NCBI RefSeq assembly: GCF_014534655.1
Contig: NZ_JACVVD010000001.1
Location: 1,073,318 to 1,137,317 of the forward strand
Length of the DNA stretch: 64,000 nucleotides
Source: Paenibacillus sedimenti
GTDB lineage: Bacteria; Bacillota; Bacilli; Paenibacillales; NBRC-103111
Direction of reading: 5' to 3'
The translations under genes and the position numbers were made by a program. This document shows positions 1 through 9,668 of this stretch, in pieces (the first letter of the stretch is position 1; each line of letters begins with the position of its first letter). The notes under the pieces were generated by a model. It did not search any database. It was not told the DNA's origin and saw only the letters and a list, made by a program, of their open reading frames with translations.

Positions 1-163
1 GGGCGCATGCGCGACTCTCGTTTCATCTGTTTTGAACGGTTTGACAGACCGCCGGGCAACGGTTTCACTGAAGGGCGGAGATCTCTTCATTGAATGGGAC
101 GAAGCCGATAATCACGTGTACATGACTGGACCGGCGGAAGAAGTGTTTAAGGGAACGCTCTAA
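1..163 (+). CDS. dapF: Diaminopimelate epimerase, C-terminal end (partial)
   Basis: Only the last 53 codons are in the window; the gene enters from the left edge in the frame that starts at base 2. DapF interconverts LL- and meso-diaminopimelate for lysine and peptidoglycan synthesis in the cytoplasm. The visible part begins at GACATL, which carries the second catalytic cysteine of the family. It is followed by the usual C-terminal block with KGGDLFIEW and [12 protein letters not shown] before the stop. The match to the family's end is clear, so the identity is firm although most of the protein is outside the window. Confidence 0.9.
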   Translation, partial: GACATLVSSVLNGLTDRRATVSLKGGDLFIEWDEADNHVYMTGPAEEVFKGTL

Positions 164-267
164 TGGCGAGTTTTAAGTATAAAAAAAATTGATAAACGTT
201 CTCCTTAATATCGGCCTGGTTTTGTGATACAGTAAAGCTACATTTTTTAGTGGGTGGGGAGTTTATC

Positions 268-2142
268 ATGAAATCGGATCTTCGGACGGCACTTCAGCGG
301 GAAATTTTGACCGGTGACGGCGCTATGGGGACTTATTTATATCAGATGGGATTTCCCGTCGGTATTTCTTATGAAGAATTGAATCTGCTGCGACCGGAGA
401 CGGTTGCTGACGTGCACCGCCGCTATTTTGAAGCAGGTGCTCGTCTTATTGAGACGAACACCTTCTCGGCGAACCGTGAGAAGCTGTCCAAGTATGGGCT
501 GGAAAGCGATGTTGAAGCGATTAATCGTGCAGGCGTTGAGCTGGCCCGTAAAGCAGTCGGCAACGATGCTTATGTCGTTGGAGCAATCGGTTCCATACGT
601 GCCGGCAAACGTAAAAATGTTCGCACGGCCGATGTGGAACAATCGCTTCGTGAACAGATCGGTGTTTTACTGGACTCTCCGGTGGACGGGCTGCTGCTTG
701 AGACGTTTTACGATCTGGATGAGCTTCAGCTGGCTCTGCGGATTATTCGCAGCATGAGCAACCTGCCGGTCATTTGCCAATTCGCAAATGAAGGAACAGG
801 CAGTACGCAGGATGGCGTACCGCTTCAGGAGGCTTTTGAGAGATTGCGCGACGGCGGGGCAGACGTCATCGGCTTCAACTGCCGCGTCGGCCCGAACGGG
901 ATTCTCCGCTCGATGGAGAAGCTGACGCTGCTCGCCGGCGTGCCGTTTTCGGCGTTCCCGAACGCGGGGCTGCCCGACTACGTTGACGGGCATTACACGT
1001 ACGCAGCGACGCCGGAGTACTTCGCCGAGAGCGCGCTGCGCTTCGCCGACCTCGGCGCGCGCATCATCGGCGGCTGCTGCGGCACGACGCCGGAGCATAT
1101 CGCCGCTGTCGCCAAGGCGCTAAGCGGCTACGTCCCGGCGGCGCCCGGCGCCGCCGCGCACGTTCGACCGGTGCGCGTAAGCGAACCGGCGCCGGCTAAG
1201 CCTGCGCCGCCGGCGGCAAAGCCGTCGCTGCTGGACATCGTCAAGCAGCGTAAAACCGTTATCGTCGAGCTAGATCCCCCGCGGGATCTCGACATCGACA
1301 AATTCATGCAGGGATCGAAAGCCCTGCAGGACGCTCATGTCGACGCCATCACAATGGCCGATAATTCACTTGCAGTGACGCGCATGAGCAACCTTGCCCT
1401 CGGCTACCTCGTGCAGGACAAGTTGGGCGCGCGTCCGCTTATTCATATCGCATGCCGCGACCGCAACATGATCGGGACGCAGTCCCATCTCATGGGTCTG
1501 CACGCGCTGGGCATCGACCACGTGCTGGCCGTAACCGGCGATCCCGCCAAGTTCGGCGATCTGCCAGGGTCCAAATCGGTGTACGATCTCACTTCGTTTG
1601 AGATCATCCGCATGATCAAGCAGCTCAACGAAGGCATCGCCTTCTCCGGCAAACCGCTTAAACAGAAGGCGAATTTCGTCGTCGGTGCTGCTTTTAACCC
1701 GAATGTGAAGCATTTGGATAAAGCTGTTCAACGTTTGGAGCGAAAAATCGAGGCCGGCGCAGATTACATCATGACGCAGCCCGTTTATGACGCCAAGCTC
1801 ATTGAGCAGATTCATAACGCCACCAAGCATCTGAACGTCCCGATCTTTATAGGGATCGCGCCCCTGGCCAGCGGCGGGAACGCTGAGTACCTCCATAATG
1901 AAGTTCCCGGAATTCAATTATCGGATGAAGTCAGAAGCCGCATGAGCGGTCTCAAAGGGGAAGAAGGCCGTGCGATGGGCGTTGAAATCGCCAAAGAGCT
2001 GCTGGATGCTGCCATGCCGTATTTTAACGGCATCTATCTGATGACGCCGTTTCTGCTCTATGAAATGTGCGTAGACTTGACGAAGTACGTATGGGAAAAG
2101 TCGAATCGCCATGATTTCCACTTGTACCCACTTTCAAAATGA
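268..2142 (+). CDS. yitJ: Bifunctional homocysteine S-methyltransferase / 5,10-methylenetetrahydrofolate reductase
   Basis: This fusion makes methionine from homocysteine and supplies methyl-folate, as described for the B. subtilis YitJ type. Residues about 1-300 form the homocysteine methyltransferase barrel: GDGAMGT near the start, a Cys in the NCRVGP segment, and the zinc-binding GGCCGTTP near 270. An Ala/Pro-rich linker (about 295-320) leads to an MTHFR domain with VIVELDPPRD, ITMADNS and the VTGDPAKFGD flavin-site segment. ATG at 268 is chosen because GGTGGGGA lies 7 nt upstream; an in-frame GTG at 250 has no such site. No S-box riboswitch is visible in the short 5' region. Bases about 890-1240 are much richer in GC than the flanks. 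Confidence 0.93.
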   Translation: MKSDLRTALQREILTGDGAMGTYLYQMGFPVGISYEELNLLRPETVADVHRRYFEAGARLIETNTFSANREKLSKYGLESDVEAINRAGVELARKAVGNDAYVVGAIGSIRAGKRKNVRTADVEQSLREQIGVLLDSPVDGLLLETFYDLDELQLALRIIRSMSNLPVICQFANEGTGSTQDGVPLQEAFERLRDGGADVIGFNCRVGPNGILRSMEKLTLLAGVPFSAFPNAGLPDYVDGHYTYAATPEYFAESALRFADLGARIIGGCCGTTPEHIAAVAKALSGYVPAAPGAAAHVRPVRVSEPAPAKPAPPAAKPSLLDIVKQRKTVIVELDPPRDLDIDKFMQGSKALQDAHVDAITMADNSLAVTRMSNLALGYLVQDKLGARPLIHIACRDRNMIGTQSHLMGLHALGIDHVLAVTGDPAKFGDLPGSKSVYDLTSFEIIRMIKQLNEGIAFSGKPLKQKANFVVGAAFNPNVKHLDKAVQRLERKIEAGADYIMTQPVYDAKLIEQIHNATKHLNVPIFIGIAPLASGGNAEYLHNEVPGIQLSDEVRSRMSGLKGEEGRAMGVEIAKELLDAAMPYFNGIYLMTPFLLYEMCVDLTKYVWEKSNRHDFHLYPLSK

Positions 2143-2171
2143 ATTAAAATAGGGTAATGGATGTGATCAGG

Positions 2172-3056
2172 ATGATTTGCAGTATGACCGGATTCGGACA
2201 AGCGAATCGTTCTTTTGTGGGATACAAGGTATTTATCGATGCCAAATCGGTCAATCATAGGTATTGTGAAGTGGCTGTCCGTCTGCCCAAAGAATGGGCG
2301 GCTTTTGAAGACGCATTGAAGAAAACTGTGCTGCAAGCAGTGAAAAGAGGACGCGTCGACGTCTACATTTCAGCTGAGCGCGAAGCGGTTACTTCCAGAA
2401 ATGTAACTGTGGACTTTACCTTAGCCGATGCTTATTTACAAGCGGCGGAACAGTTGAAGCAGCGTTACGGCTTCACCGAGAACATTGAACTCAAAGATGT
2501 ATTGAAACTTCCCGACTTAGTTCAAATGAAGGAAGATCGCACGGATCCGGATGAACAGTTCGAGATGGAGCTATGCGCCTGCTTGCAAGATGCCGTAGCC
2601 CGTTTATCTGACATGCGGGTTCGGGAAGGGGCGTTTCTAGAGCAGGATATTCGTGAACGTCTAGCCGAGCTGAAGCGTATCCATGTAGAACTGCAAGCTT
2701 TTGCCCCGCAAGTGGTTCAAGATCATGCCAGCAAGCTTAGCGGCAGAATCCAGTCCCTTTTGCAGGAGCAGACGCCTGTAGACGAGCAGCGTTTGGCTAC
2801 AGAGATTGCCATTTTTGCAGATCGCTCTAATGTCGACGAAGAGCTTACCCGGCTGCAAAGTCATTTTCAGCAATTCGATCAGCTGCTGGAAGGCAATGAA
2901 CCCGTAGGACGCAAGCTTGACTTCCTGATTCAAGAAATGAATCGCGAAGTGAATACCATCGGCTCCAAAGCGAATCATGCTGAGCTAACGACAAGAGTCA
3001 TTCACATGAAAGCAGAGCTGGAGAAGATGAGAGAACAAATACAGAATATCGAGTGA
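2172..3056 (+). CDS. yicC: YicC/YloC family endoribonuclease-like protein
   Basis: YicC proteins are conserved bacterial proteins; E. coli YicC has been described as an endoribonuclease. The N-terminus MICSMTGFGQ is the family signature (SMTGFG), and the C-terminus carries the YicC block FLIQEMNREVNTIGSKA followed by a helical tail. The start at 2172 is preferred to an ATG at 2157 because GGATGTGA (2159-2166) is a near-consensus ribosome site 5 nt upstream and the family begins M-I-x-SMTGFG. It opens the run yicC-remA-gmk-rpoZ, an order typical of Bacilli. Confidence 0.9.
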   Translation: MICSMTGFGQANRSFVGYKVFIDAKSVNHRYCEVAVRLPKEWAAFEDALKKTVLQAVKRGRVDVYISAEREAVTSRNVTVDFTLADAYLQAAEQLKQRYGFTENIELKDVLKLPDLVQMKEDRTDPDEQFEMELCACLQDAVARLSDMRVREGAFLEQDIRERLAELKRIHVELQAFAPQVVQDHASKLSGRIQSLLQEQTPVDEQRLATEIAIFADRSNVDEELTRLQSHFQQFDQLLEGNEPVGRKLDFLIQEMNREVNTIGSKANHAELTTRVIHMKAELEKMREQIQNIE

Positions 3057-3088
3057 AGCGGCATGAGGCTTCGCGAGGAGGAAGTTGA

Positions 3089-3349
3089 ATGGCTATCAAA
3101 TTAATCAATATCGGGTTCGGGAACATCGTATCGGCGAACCGCATTATCTCGATCGTGAGTCCGGAATCGGCGCCGATCAAGAGAATCATTCAGGAAGCGC
3201 GTGATCGTCACATGCTGATTGACGCTACATATGGTAGAAGAACCCGTGCCGTTATTATCACCGACAGCGATCATGTCATTTTGTCGGCGGTACAACCAGA
3301 AACGGTAGCACATCGACTTTCCAACAAGGACGATGATCATGACGAGTAA
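3089..3349 (+). CDS. remA: Extracellular matrix regulatory protein RemA (DUF370)
   Basis: RemA is a small DNA-binding regulator that activates biofilm-matrix and some osmoprotection genes in B. subtilis. At 86 aa it has the family length. The N-terminus [17 protein letters not shown] and the later [11 protein letters not shown] segment are nearly invariant in the family. A GAGGAGGAAG ribosome site lies just upstream. The 3' end overlaps the start of gmk, so the two are probably translationally coupled. Confidence 0.93.
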   Translation: MAIKLINIGFGNIVSANRIISIVSPESAPIKRIIQEARDRHMLIDATYGRRTRAVIITDSDHVILSAVQPETVAHRLSNKDDDHDE

Positions 3350-3977
3350 TACGAATACTCTCGAGCGTGAGAGAGGCATTTTGATTGTATTGTCCGGTCC
3401 CTCCGGTGTAGGAAAGGGAACAGTTTGCGCTGCATTGCGCAATTGTTCACCGGATATTGTGTATTCCGTATCAGCGACAACACGCGCCCCGAGACAAGGG
3501 GAAGTGGAAGGCGTGAATTATTTTTTCAAGACCCGGGAACAATTTCAACAGCTTATCGATACCGATGAAGTGCTCGAGTGGGCTGAATATGTAGGCAACT
3601 ACTATGGAACGCCGCGTCGTTTTGTTGAAGATACGCTGCGTGCGGGCCAAGACGTCATTTTGGAGATTGAAGTGCAGGGCGCTTTGAAGGTGAAACAGAA
3701 GTTTCCGGAAGGTGTTTTCATCTTCTTGCTGCCGCCTTCGCTCGATGAGCTTCAGAATCGCATCGTGACCCGAGGCACGGAGACGGACGAAGTCATTCGC
3801 AGCCGCATGTCAGTCGCTGTGGATGAAATCCGCTTGATGGAGCATTACGACTATGCGATCATCAATGATCGTGTTGAGACGGCTTGTTCCAAAATACAGT
3901 CGATTCTGGCTGCGGAACATTGCAAAAAAGATCGGATGTATCCGAAAGTCATTCAATGGATTGGTGAGGTGAACTAA
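3339..3977 (+). CDS. gmk: Guanylate kinase
   Basis: Guanylate kinase phosphorylates GMP or dGMP to the diphosphate and is essential in nucleotide and (p)ppGpp metabolism. The P-loop GPSGVGKGT lies at about residues 19-27. The GMP-binding stretch [19 protein letters not shown] and the lid segment [12 protein letters not shown] follow in order. Of two ATGs (3333 and 3339), 3339 is 8 nt after AAGGA (3326-3330) and is chosen. It overlaps remA by 11 nt and is followed at once by rpoZ. Confidence 0.96.
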   Translation: MTSNTNTLERERGILIVLSGPSGVGKGTVCAALRNCSPDIVYSVSATTRAPRQGEVEGVNYFFKTREQFQQLIDTDEVLEWAEYVGNYYGTPRRFVEDTLRAGQDVILEIEVQGALKVKQKFPEGVFIFLLPPSLDELQNRIVTRGTETDEVIRSRMSVAVDEIRLMEHYDYAIINDRVETACSKIQSILAAEHCKKDRMYPKVIQWIGEVN

Positions 3978-3979
3978 AC

Positions 3980-4195
3980 ATGTTATATCCTTCAATTGAT
4001 AAACTTCTCGATAAAGTAGACAGCAAATACTCGCTCGTTGTTGCCGCAGCGAAGAGAGCAAGACTACTGCGCGACGGAGCCAAGTCCGATTTGAGAGGCC
4101 AAAAATCCCATAAACAAGTCGGAGTTGCCTTAGAAGAACTATACGGTGACTACATTGCTTACGAGAAAATTCAGTCTAAAGAGATCGTGAAATAA
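3980..4195 (+). CDS. rpoZ: RNA polymerase omega subunit
   Basis: Omega is a small RNA polymerase subunit that helps assemble and stabilise beta-prime. The 71-aa protein has the Bacilli omega start [20 protein letters not shown], the conserved AAAKRAR helix and an acidic C-terminal part. It starts 2 nt after the gmk stop and closes the yicC-rpoZ operon; a terminator follows at 4208. Confidence 0.94.
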   Translation: MLYPSIDKLLDKVDSKYSLVVAAAKRARLLRDGAKSDLRGQKSHKQVGVALEELYGDYIAYEKIQSKEIVK

Positions 4196-4207
4196 ATGCT
4201 TTCCCTG

Positions 4208-4233
4208 ACAACCCTAGCGGTTGTTATTTTTTT
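4208..4233 (+). terminator. Intrinsic terminator after rpoZ
   Basis: A perfect 6-bp stem ACAACC/GGTTGT (4208-4213 with 4219-4224) with a 5-nt loop is followed by TATTTTTTT. It ends the yicC-rpoZ transcript. Confidence 0.75.
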
Positions 4234-4260
4234 CTTATTATTCATTTGGGGGCTCCCCGC

Positions 4261-4416
4261 AAAGTAATGTATAAACATTTATCGAAGTAAGCCGAAGAAG
4301 CTCGACCGCTTTAAGCGGAATGTTTAGACGCCGACCGAGCTATCACTCGGTGCGGACGGACTAACCTTCGAAGTGTCACAGTGTCACTTTGTGGGGACTA
4401 TTAAGGAGGATACTCC
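4261..4416 (+). promoter_or_regulatory. Structured 5' region before coaBC
   Basis: This 156-nt stretch has no ORF but three potential stems. AAACATT (4273-4279) can pair with AATGTTT (4319-4325) and encloses CCGCTTTAAGCGG (4306-4318). A second hairpin is CCG-A-CCGAG (4331-4339) with CTCGG-TG-CGG (4346-4355). Then comes the direct repeat GTGTCAC-A-GTGTCAC (4374-4388) and the coaBC ribosome site AAGGAGGA. No clear -35/-10 pair was found. It could be a leader RNA that controls coaBC or simply paired DNA; it does not resemble a riboswitch class I can name. Confidence 0.4.
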
Positions 4417-5622
4417 ATGGGTGTTCTGCACGGTAAAACGATCGTACTCGGCGTATGCGGAGGCATTGCTGCTTATAAGGCTGCTGCGCTGACGAGCAAA
4501 CTGACTCAAGCTGGGGCTAATGTACGGGTCATTATGACAGAGTCCGCAGTCCAATTTGTAGCGCCTCTGACGTTTCAGACGTTGTCGCGTCATCATGTGT
4601 TCGTTGATACATTCGATGAGAAAGACCCTTCCGTCGTCTCTCACATTAACCTGGCGGATAGCGCCGATCTCGTTGTGATTGCGCCGGCAACGGCCAATAT
4701 GATCGGCAAGCTGGCACTTGGTCTTGGCGACGATATGCTGAGCACTATGCTGCTTGCGACCATGGCACCGATTTGGGTGGCACCTGCGATGAATGTGCAT
4801 ATGTACGCCAATCCGGCAGTGCAGCAAAACATGCAGACGCTGCGCAGCCGAGGCGTTCGTTTTATAGAGCCGGGAGAAGGACAGCTTGCCTGCGGGTATG
4901 TCGGGAAAGGGCGCCTGGCCGAGCCTGAAGAGATTTTTGCTGCAATTGAGCAGCATTTTGCTGGGAACGGTCTGCTTCAAGGGCAGCGTGTGCTTGTGAC
5001 AGCCGGAGGCACAGTGGAGCGGATTGATCCGGTTCGCTATATTACGAATGATTCTTCAGGCAAAATGGGCTATGCGATCGCAGAAGAAGCGGTACGGATG
5101 GGAGCCAGTGTCACCTTAGTGACAGGACCAACAGCTTTGCCTGCCCCTGAAGGCGTGGAAATCATACCCGTACAGTCCGCTTTGGATATGAGAGAAGCTG
5201 TCATGTCGCGAATGAATACGAGTCAGCTTATTATCAAAGCGGCTGCCGTCGCCGATTATCGCCCTGCAGTCGTCGCTGAGCAAAAGATGAAAAAGAAAGC
5301 GGACTCGCTCACATTGGAGCTTGTCAAAAATCCGGACATTTTGCAGGAGATCGGTACGCTGAAAAAAGATCAGTTTGTTATCGGTTTCGCCGCTGAAACC
5401 GAACGTCTGGATGAACATGCGCTGGAGAAGCTGAAGCGTAAAAATTGCGACCTTATCGTTGGTAACGACGTTTCCCAAGAGGGCGCAGGCTTTAGCGGGG
5501 ATACGAATGCGGTACGGATTTTTGATCGGAACGGGCTTGTCGAGGCCCTGCCATTACAGAGCAAGAAAGATGTGGCGCGCAGGCTTCTGGAGTTGGCGGC
5601 GGGGCGGATGAAGACAACTTGA
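4417..5622 (+). CDS. coaBC: Phosphopantothenoylcysteine decarboxylase / phosphopantothenate-cysteine ligase
   Basis: CoaBC carries out two successive steps of coenzyme A synthesis: CTP-dependent addition of cysteine to phosphopantothenate, then FMN-dependent decarboxylation. The N-terminal flavodoxin-like half has GVCGGIAAYK (about 12-21), the active-site His in the LSRHHVF stretch, PAMNVHM and the substrate-clamp GQLACGYVGKGR. The C-terminal synthase half begins near residue 185 with VTAGGTVERIDPVRYITNDSSG and has the KMKK segment of the dimer loop. The start follows AAGGAGGA by 6 nt. The gene is followed 13 nt later by the ribosome site region of priA. Confidence 0.95.
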   Translation: MGVLHGKTIVLGVCGGIAAYKAAALTSKLTQAGANVRVIMTESAVQFVAPLTFQTLSRHHVFVDTFDEKDPSVVSHINLADSADLVVIAPATANMIGKLALGLGDDMLSTMLLATMAPIWVAPAMNVHMYANPAVQQNMQTLRSRGVRFIEPGEGQLACGYVGKGRLAEPEEIFAAIEQHFAGNGLLQGQRVLVTAGGTVERIDPVRYITNDSSGKMGYAIAEEAVRMGASVTLVTGPTALPAPEGVEIIPVQSALDMREAVMSRMNTSQLIIKAAAVADYRPAVVAEQKMKKKADSLTLELVKNPDILQEIGTLKKDQFVIGFAAETERLDEHALEKLKRKNCDLIVGNDVSQEGAGFSGDTNAVRIFDRNGLVEALPLQSKKDVARRLLELAAGRMKTT

Positions 5623-5641
5623 AACGCTAAGGAGAATGTGG

Positions 5642-8155
5642 ATGTATGCAAAAGTCATTGTCGATGTCCCGGCAAAGCAAACCAATCGGGCTTTTGACTA
5701 TGAAATTCCTGCGGCTTTGCGCAAATGGGTCGAAGTAGGGAGCCGCGTTGGCGTGCCATTTGGTCCTCGGGTGCTGCAAGGATTTGTTGTCGAACTGCTT
5801 GAAGAAACGCAGATGGATACTAAACGAGTCAAGCCGATTCAAAGCGTGCTGGATTTGGTTCCGCCATTGACAGAAGAACTTGTAGGACTCGGCAGGTGGC
5901 TCAGCCGTATGTACTTGTGCCATGAGGTTACGGCATTGCAAGCGATGCTGCCTGCGGCTCTCAAGGCGAAATACGAAAGGGCCATCTCTCTTGGGGATGA
6001 ATCCGGCGAGCAATCGCTGTTGGATTTGCCGGATCTGCAGGAGATCGTCGCCTTTGTGCGAGCAAAGGGAACTGTTCCGATGGAAACGCTGATGGAGCGT
6101 TTCGAGAATGACGGGTCGCTCATTAAGCAGCTCTTGTCCAGCGGCATCCTTATGGAAGCGCAGATGGTCAAAGACCGCATGACGGCTAAGAAGGCGCTGA
6201 CGGTCTTTCCTCCGGCAGATGGCAGAAGCTTGGAAGAAGCGGTTGGCATGCTGCCGGCTAGAGCGAATAAACAGCAGGACGTGCTTCGTTATCTGATAGA
6301 GCATCCGCATGCGATTCGGCTCACAGAGCTGATGGAAGCGGTGCAGGTTGGAGCCGGCACTGTTAAAAGCTTGGCGGATCGCGGCTGGATCGAGCTGCGG
6401 GAGGTCGAAGTGATGCGTGATCCTTACGCGGGCCGCTCGTTCGCGCGAACGAAACCACTTCCTCTGACAGAGGAACAAAGCAGCGTTTTCGGCGAAATCC
6501 GCAGCGCCGTCGCTGAGCGCAGGCATGAGGTTTTTCTTCTTCACGGAGTGACGGGCAGCGGTAAGACAGAAGTATATTTACAATCCATTCAGGAATGTCT
6601 AGACCAAGGCAGAGAAGCCATTGTATTGGTGCCCGAAATTTCGTTAACACCGCAAATGGTGGAACGTTTTAAAGGCAGGTTCGGCGATCTGGTCGCCGTG
6701 CTTCACAGCCGGTTATCGAATGGCGAACGTTATGATGAATGGCGTAAAATCACCCGCAAGCAAGTGAAGGTCGTAATCGGCGCTCGCTCGGCCATTTTTG
6801 CCCCTTTTACCCAAATCGGTCTTATTATTATTGATGAAGAGCACGAGTCCTCGTACAAGCAGGAAGAGAGTCCGAAATATCATGCCAGGGACGTGTCTGT
6901 CGAAAGAGCGAAACAGCATAACGCTGCCGTTGTTCTGGGTTCCGCTACCCCTTCGTTGGAGAGTATTCAAAAAACGATGCGAACCGGAAACGGGGAAAAA
7001 CCTCCATATCGACTGCTGACGATGAAAGAAAGAGTTGCCGGCAGGCCGCTGCCGACCGTTAGCATCGTGGATATGCGGGAAGAGCTGAAAAACGGAAATC
7101 GCTCCATGTTCAGTAAGTCACTGTATAAAGCTATTGAAGAAAGGTTACAAAAGAAAGAACAGACCGTTTTACTGCTCAACCGGCGCGGTTATGCAACCTT
7201 CGTCATGTGCCGTACCTGCGGTTTCGTTTCTACTTGCCCCCATTGCGACATTTCGCTTACCTATCATCAAAGCTCGCGCATGCTGCGGTGTCATTATTGC
7301 GGTTATGCCGAACGTGAAGTCAAGCAGTGTCCGAACTGCTCTTCCGAACACATCCGTCATTTCGGGACAGGAACGCAGCGCGTGGAAGAAGAGCTCGGCA
7401 AGTTATTTCCCGGCATTCGCGTTATACGGATGGATGTGGATACGACGACTGAAAAAGGCTCCCATGAAAAATGGCTGACGATGTTTCGCGATAAGCAGGC
7501 CGACGTATTGTTGGGTACCCAAATGGTCGCTAAAGGGCTGGATTTTCCAGACGTGACGCTGGTTGGCGTTATTGCGGCCGACACCGTACTCAATCTGCCT
7601 GATTTTCGCTCTGCTGAACGGACGTTTCAATTGCTTACGCAGGTTGCCGGAAGGGCTGGGCGACATGAAAAGCTGGGAGAAGTATTCGTGCAGACGTATA
7701 CGCCGGAGCATTACAGCGTGCAGTGTGCGAGCCGGCATGATTATATGGCTTTTGCAAGGCATGAACTGGATATACGCGCGAATTTGGACTATCCGCCTTA
7801 TCATCGGTTGATTCTGATTACTTTTTCCCACGAGGAAGTTCCTTTATTGGTGCGCTCTGCGGAGGCATTTGTGACCAGGCTCAAAGAGCTTGCACAAGAG
7901 CAAATGAACAGGCCGGTTGATCTGTTTTCGAACATGGAACCATCCTCCGAATCGTTCAGTATGGATGTCTTAGGGCCTGTCGCATCACCGATTTCCCGAA
8001 TCAAAGATAGATATCGATTCCAATGCGTGGTAAAATATCGGGGGGAAGCTCAGGCTTCAGAGCTTGTAGGCCGAACCGCCCAGTGGTTTGAAGAGCGCTC
8101 GGCAAAGGAAAAATTGCAAATTAGCGTCGATGTAGACCCGCAATTTTTGATGTAA
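5642..8155 (+). CDS. priA: Primosomal protein N' (replication restart helicase PriA)
   Basis: PriA recognises stalled forks and loads the replisome away from the origin. The N-terminal DNA-binding part begins AKVIVDVPAKQTNRAFDY. The helicase core has Walker A GVTGSGKTE (about residue 301), DEEH (about 398) and GSATPS. Eight zinc-binding cysteines lie in CRTCG, CPHC, CHYCG and CPNC (about 522-568), inserted between helicase halves as in the family. The start at 5642 is used because AAGGAGA ends 6 nt before it; the ATG at 5636 is too close to that site. At 837 aa it is slightly longer than the B. subtilis protein. Confidence 0.96.
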   Translation: MYAKVIVDVPAKQTNRAFDYEIPAALRKWVEVGSRVGVPFGPRVLQGFVVELLEETQMDTKRVKPIQSVLDLVPPLTEELVGLGRWLSRMYLCHEVTALQAMLPAALKAKYERAISLGDESGEQSLLDLPDLQEIVAFVRAKGTVPMETLMERFENDGSLIKQLLSSGILMEAQMVKDRMTAKKALTVFPPADGRSLEEAVGMLPARANKQQDVLRYLIEHPHAIRLTELMEAVQVGAGTVKSLADRGWIELREVEVMRDPYAGRSFARTKPLPLTEEQSSVFGEIRSAVAERRHEVFLLHGVTGSGKTEVYLQSIQECLDQGREAIVLVPEISLTPQMVERFKGRFGDLVAVLHSRLSNGERYDEWRKITRKQVKVVIGARSAIFAPFTQIGLIIIDEEHESSYKQEESPKYHARDVSVERAKQHNAAVVLGSATPSLESIQKTMRTGNGEKPPYRLLTMKERVAGRPLPTVSIVDMREELKNGNRSMFSKSLYKAIEERLQKKEQTVLLLNRRGYATFVMCRTCGFVSTCPHCDISLTYHQSSRMLRCHYCGYAEREVKQCPNCSSEHIRHFGTGTQRVEEELGKLFPGIRVIRMDVDTTTEKGSHEKWLTMFRDKQADVLLGTQMVAKGLDFPDVTLVGVIAADTVLNLPDFRSAERTFQLLTQVAGRAGRHEKLGEVFVQTYTPEHYSVQCASRHDYMAFARHELDIRANLDYPPYHRLILITFSHEEVPLLVRSAEAFVTRLKELAQEQMNRPVDLFSNMEPSSESFSMDVLGPVASPISRIKDRYRFQCVVKYRGEAQASELVGRTAQWFEERSAKEKLQISVDVDPQFLM

Positions 8156-8197
8156 ACTTTTAAATCATAGAGAAGACTTCAGAGGTAGGTGCACGTT

Positions 8198-8680
8198 ATG
8201 GCTATTCGTATTATTGTTAAAGATCCGGATCCTGTACTGCGGGAGAAGGCCATCACCGTAACTAAATTCAATTCCAATCTGCATAAGCTGCTCGATGATA
8301 TGGCAGATACGATGTACGATGCGGAAGGCGTAGGACTTGCAGCCCCGCAAATCGGTATTTTGAAACGCGTGATTGTGATGGATTGCGGAGAAGAGCACGG
8401 CGGATTAATCGAAATGGTGAACCCGGAAGTGGTCACTTCCAGCGGGGAGCAAATCGGACCGGAAGGCTGCCTGAGTATTCCAGGAATTCGCGGCGATGTA
8501 AGCAGACCGTTAAACGTAACGGCTAAAGGTCAAGACCGACATGGCAATCCCATTGAGATTACAGGTACTGAGTTGCTTGCGCGTTGTATTTTCCACGAAA
8601 TCGACCACTTGAACGGAGTTCTGTTTACGGACCTTGCAACCAAAACGTACACGGCAGAAGAAGAGGAAGAAGACGAGTGA
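8198..8680 (+). CDS. def: Peptide deformylase
   Basis: Def removes the formyl group from nascent protein N-termini. All three signature motifs are visible: [18 protein letters not shown] with the metal-binding Cys, and HEIDHLNG with the catalytic Glu and two metal-binding His. ATG at 8198 is chosen because AGGTAGG (8183-8189) is 8 nt upstream. The C-terminus ends in a run of Glu/Asp. Its TGA overlaps the GTG start of fmt (GTGA), so def and fmt, which act on formyl-Met at opposite ends of translation, are coupled. Confidence 0.95.
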   Translation: MAIRIIVKDPDPVLREKAITVTKFNSNLHKLLDDMADTMYDAEGVGLAAPQIGILKRVIVMDCGEEHGGLIEMVNPEVVTSSGEQIGPEGCLSIPGIRGDVSRPLNVTAKGQDRHGNPIEITGTELLARCIFHEIDHLNGVLFTDLATKTYTAEEEEEDE

Positions 8681-9645
8681 ATATTATTTTCATGGGTACG
8701 CCTGATTTTGCAGTACCCTCCTTACGATTGTTATTGGAGGAAGGCTATAACGTGACAACCGTTGTGACGCAGCCGGACCGGCCGAAAGGACGCAAACGCG
8801 TCCTGACGCCGCCGCCAGTGAAGGTTGAAGCGGAGAAGCACAACATTCCCGTTCTTCAGCCGGAAAAGCTGCGTCATGCAGACTCGGTAGAGGTGCTGCG
8901 TCAGTTGAAACCGGATTTGATTGTGACGGCTGCTTACGGTCAGATTTTGCCTAAATCCGTTTTGGAGCTGCCTAAGTTCGGATGCATTAACATCCATGCT
9001 TCGTTGTTGCCCAAGTATCGCGGCGGCGCTCCGATTCATCATGCGATTCTGCGTGGCGAGCAGGTGACGGGGGTCACGATTATGTACATGGCTGAAGGTC
9101 TGGACACCGGCGATATGATTAGCAAGGTGGAAGAGGCGATCGAAGACACGGATACGACCGGGACGATGTTCGAAAAGCTAAGCTTGGCCGGAGCCGACCT
9201 GCTCAAACGAACGCTGCCGGACCTATTGGCTGGACGCATTCAGGCTGTCAAGCAGAATGAAGCTGATGCTGTATACTCGCCGAATATCCGTCGTGAAGAC
9301 GAGCTCATTGATTGGTCGCGTTCCGCTGTCGAGATCTGGAATCAAGTTCGTGGCTTGAACCCTTTTCCGGGCGCATATACGCTCTGGAACGGCGAAGTGA
9401 TGAAAGTTTGGTCTTGTGTAAATCCTAAGGAAGAAGTGCCGAAGAGTCGTCAGGTTACACAAGCCGGTGGCGCAAAGCCAGCTCCCGGAACTGTACTTAA
9501 CAGCACCGAGCTTGGCCTTGAAGTGATGACCGGAGGCGGTACGCTTTGGCTTACAGAGATTCAGCCTTCAGGCAAAAAGGCGATGCAAGTGTCAGAATTA
9601 ATTCGAGGCGTCAAGATTCCGGACGGCACTGTGTTCGGCAACTAA
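8677..9645 (+). CDS. fmt: Methionyl-tRNA formyltransferase
   Basis: Fmt formylates Met-tRNA for initiation. The protein starts with a GTG inside the def stop: M(V)[15 protein letters not shown]. Catalytic motifs are [16 protein letters not shown] and the downstream [16 protein letters not shown]. The C-terminal tRNA-binding OB-like domain begins near residue 205 ([20 protein letters not shown]). The open frame continues upstream to 8584, but that part only reads def out of frame and is not used. Confidence 0.95.
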   Translation: MNIIFMGTPDFAVPSLRLLLEEGYNVTTVVTQPDRPKGRKRVLTPPPVKVEAEKHNIPVLQPEKLRHADSVEVLRQLKPDLIVTAAYGQILPKSVLELPKFGCINIHASLLPKYRGGAPIHHAILRGEQVTGVTIMYMAEGLDTGDMISKVEEAIEDTDTTGTMFEKLSLAGADLLKRTLPDLLAGRIQAVKQNEADAVYSPNIRREDELIDWSRSAVEIWNQVRGLNPFPGAYTLWNGEVMKVWSCVNPKEEVPKSRQVTQAGGAKPAPGTVLNSTELGLEVMTGGGTLWLTEIQPSGKKAMQVSELIRGVKIPDGTVFGN

Positions 9646-9668
9646 CTACATAAAAAGAGGTATTGCAT

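Noticed and set aside
4261..4416. T-box or S-box element before coaBC
   Set aside because: No T-box AGGGTGGNACCGCG or SAM-riboswitch core could be found.
5627..6544. Minus-strand 305-codon frame opposite priA
   Set aside because: His/Arg/Phe-rich translation typical of an antisense frame; priA occupies the region.
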